This document shows, one piece after another, positions 51,926 through 52,210 of a DNA stretch of 52,210 nucleotides. Source of the DNA: Pengzhenrongella frigida (GTDB taxonomy: Bacteria > Actinomycetota > Actinomycetes > Actinomycetales > Cellulomonadaceae); contig NZ_SDWW01000034.1 in NCBI RefSeq assembly GCF_004168625.1, positions 1 through 52,210 on the forward strand. The letters run 5' to 3'. The notes under the pieces were generated by a model. It did no database searches. It saw only the letters and a program-made list of their open reading frames with translations, and was not told the origin of the DNA. The position numbers and the translations under genes are program-made. The number at the start of each line of letters is the position of its first letter. Position 1 is the first letter of the stretch.

Positions 51926-52150
51926 ATGGTGCCCGACGACCGGCGTTTTCCCCGGCGCGTCTACCGCACGGGGTCCGAGCCGGACATCCGGTTCTCGCTC
52001 GCGAACGAGCGCACCTTCCTGGCCTGGATCCGGACGTCGCTCGCCTTCCTGGCGGCCGGGATCGCGCTGGAGGCGCTCGAGCTGCCGATCGATCCGGCTC
52101 TGCGCCTCGCCGCGGCCCTCATCTTCGTGGCGCTGAGTGTGCCAGCCTGA
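51926..52150 (+). pseudogene. DUF202 membrane protein gene, 3' end replaced
   Basis: Encodes 74 residues of a DUF202 (YidH-like) inner-membrane protein: [20 protein letters not shown] then [20 protein letters not shown], followed by the second helix start [14 protein letters not shown]. The family has three helices in about 110-125 residues; here the reading frame meets TGA two codons after LSV. The DNA beyond about 52137 looks foreign, so the gene is probably interrupted. The ATG at 51926 follows GGGGGGA, with a TAGCCT -10 at 51873-51878. Confidence 0.65.
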
Positions 52151-52210
52151 GTTGGCCCCACTTGGACCGGTTTTGATGCTCTGATTTGGCCCCACTCCCG
52201 ACCCACCCGT
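52138..52210. mobile_element. Possible insertion-sequence end (runs off window)
   Basis: From about 52138 the sequence is less GC-rich than its surroundings and carries the direct repeat TTGGCCCCACT twice (52152-52162 and 52186-52196, 34 bases apart). Repeated short motifs at the tip are typical of IS21-family ends. Only 73 bases are visible and no transposase is in view, so the family is a guess. Confidence 0.4.

Overview
The window is very GC-rich chromosomal DNA from an actinobacterium. A Cellulomonas-like facultative anaerobe is my best guess (inference). The reasons are a pflB-pflA pyruvate formate-lyase pair inside an otherwise actinobacterial gene set (GuaB1-type IMPDH relative, DUF3000, TreX-TreY-TreZ, a Zur/FurB resembling the mycobacterial protein, LuxR-type two-component genes), many GTG starts, many 4-base ATGA/GTGA gene overlaps and many apparently leaderless promoters. 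I saw no rRNA, tRNA or CRISPR array, and no gap between genes exceeds 300 bases.

Layout. 1-2300: glycerol use (glpD, then glpK cut by the window edge). 2387-6644: Nudix hydrolase, guaB1 and dxs. 6645-10270: anaerobic pyruvate formate-lyase and its activase, with a long stem-loop between them. 10284-15190: fadB-fadA beta-oxidation pair and an RNase D-like protein. 15294-21918: small LuxR regulator, DUF3000 protein, gnd translationally coupled to an ATP-grasp ligase, a USP-like hypothetical, a RibD-C reductase and an AFG1/ZapE-type ATPase. 21950-29547: PPK2 polyphosphate kinase, then treX-treY-treZ chained by GTGA overlaps. 29683-34869: zur, a DUF255 protein, a mazEF-like toxin-antitoxin pair, a PQ-loop protein, a DUF1801 protein and a serine hydrolase. 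34968-39601: acetyltransferase-like protein, histidine kinase, response regulator and a two-gene ABC exporter preceded by a 12-codon upstream ORF. 39740-42362: AI-2E family permease, then a yybP-ykoY (Mn2+) riboswitch in front of terC. 42429-43558: arsenate-reductase operon headed by an ArsR-ArsC fusion. 43735-46638: PAS-GGDEF-EAL protein.

The most interesting stretch is 46700-52150. A CsoR-family repressor with the residues of a persulfide sensor (CstR-like) is followed by a four-domain fusion of CoA-disulfide reductase, rhodanese, TusA and DsrE2, then by a convergent class V aminotransferase and a 38-residue cysteine-rich protein. Three near-identical G/C-tract palindromes (46717, 47051, 51675) precede the repressor, the fusion protein and the tiny protein. 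In each case the right arm supplies the TAT of a likely -10 element. I read this as one compact reactive-sulfur regulon. The individual families are known; the tiny protein's role is not known to me. The fusion protein also contains four perfect 24-bp tandem repeats in an interdomain linker. At the right edge a DUF202 membrane protein gene is cut short by what looks like the end of an insertion sequence.
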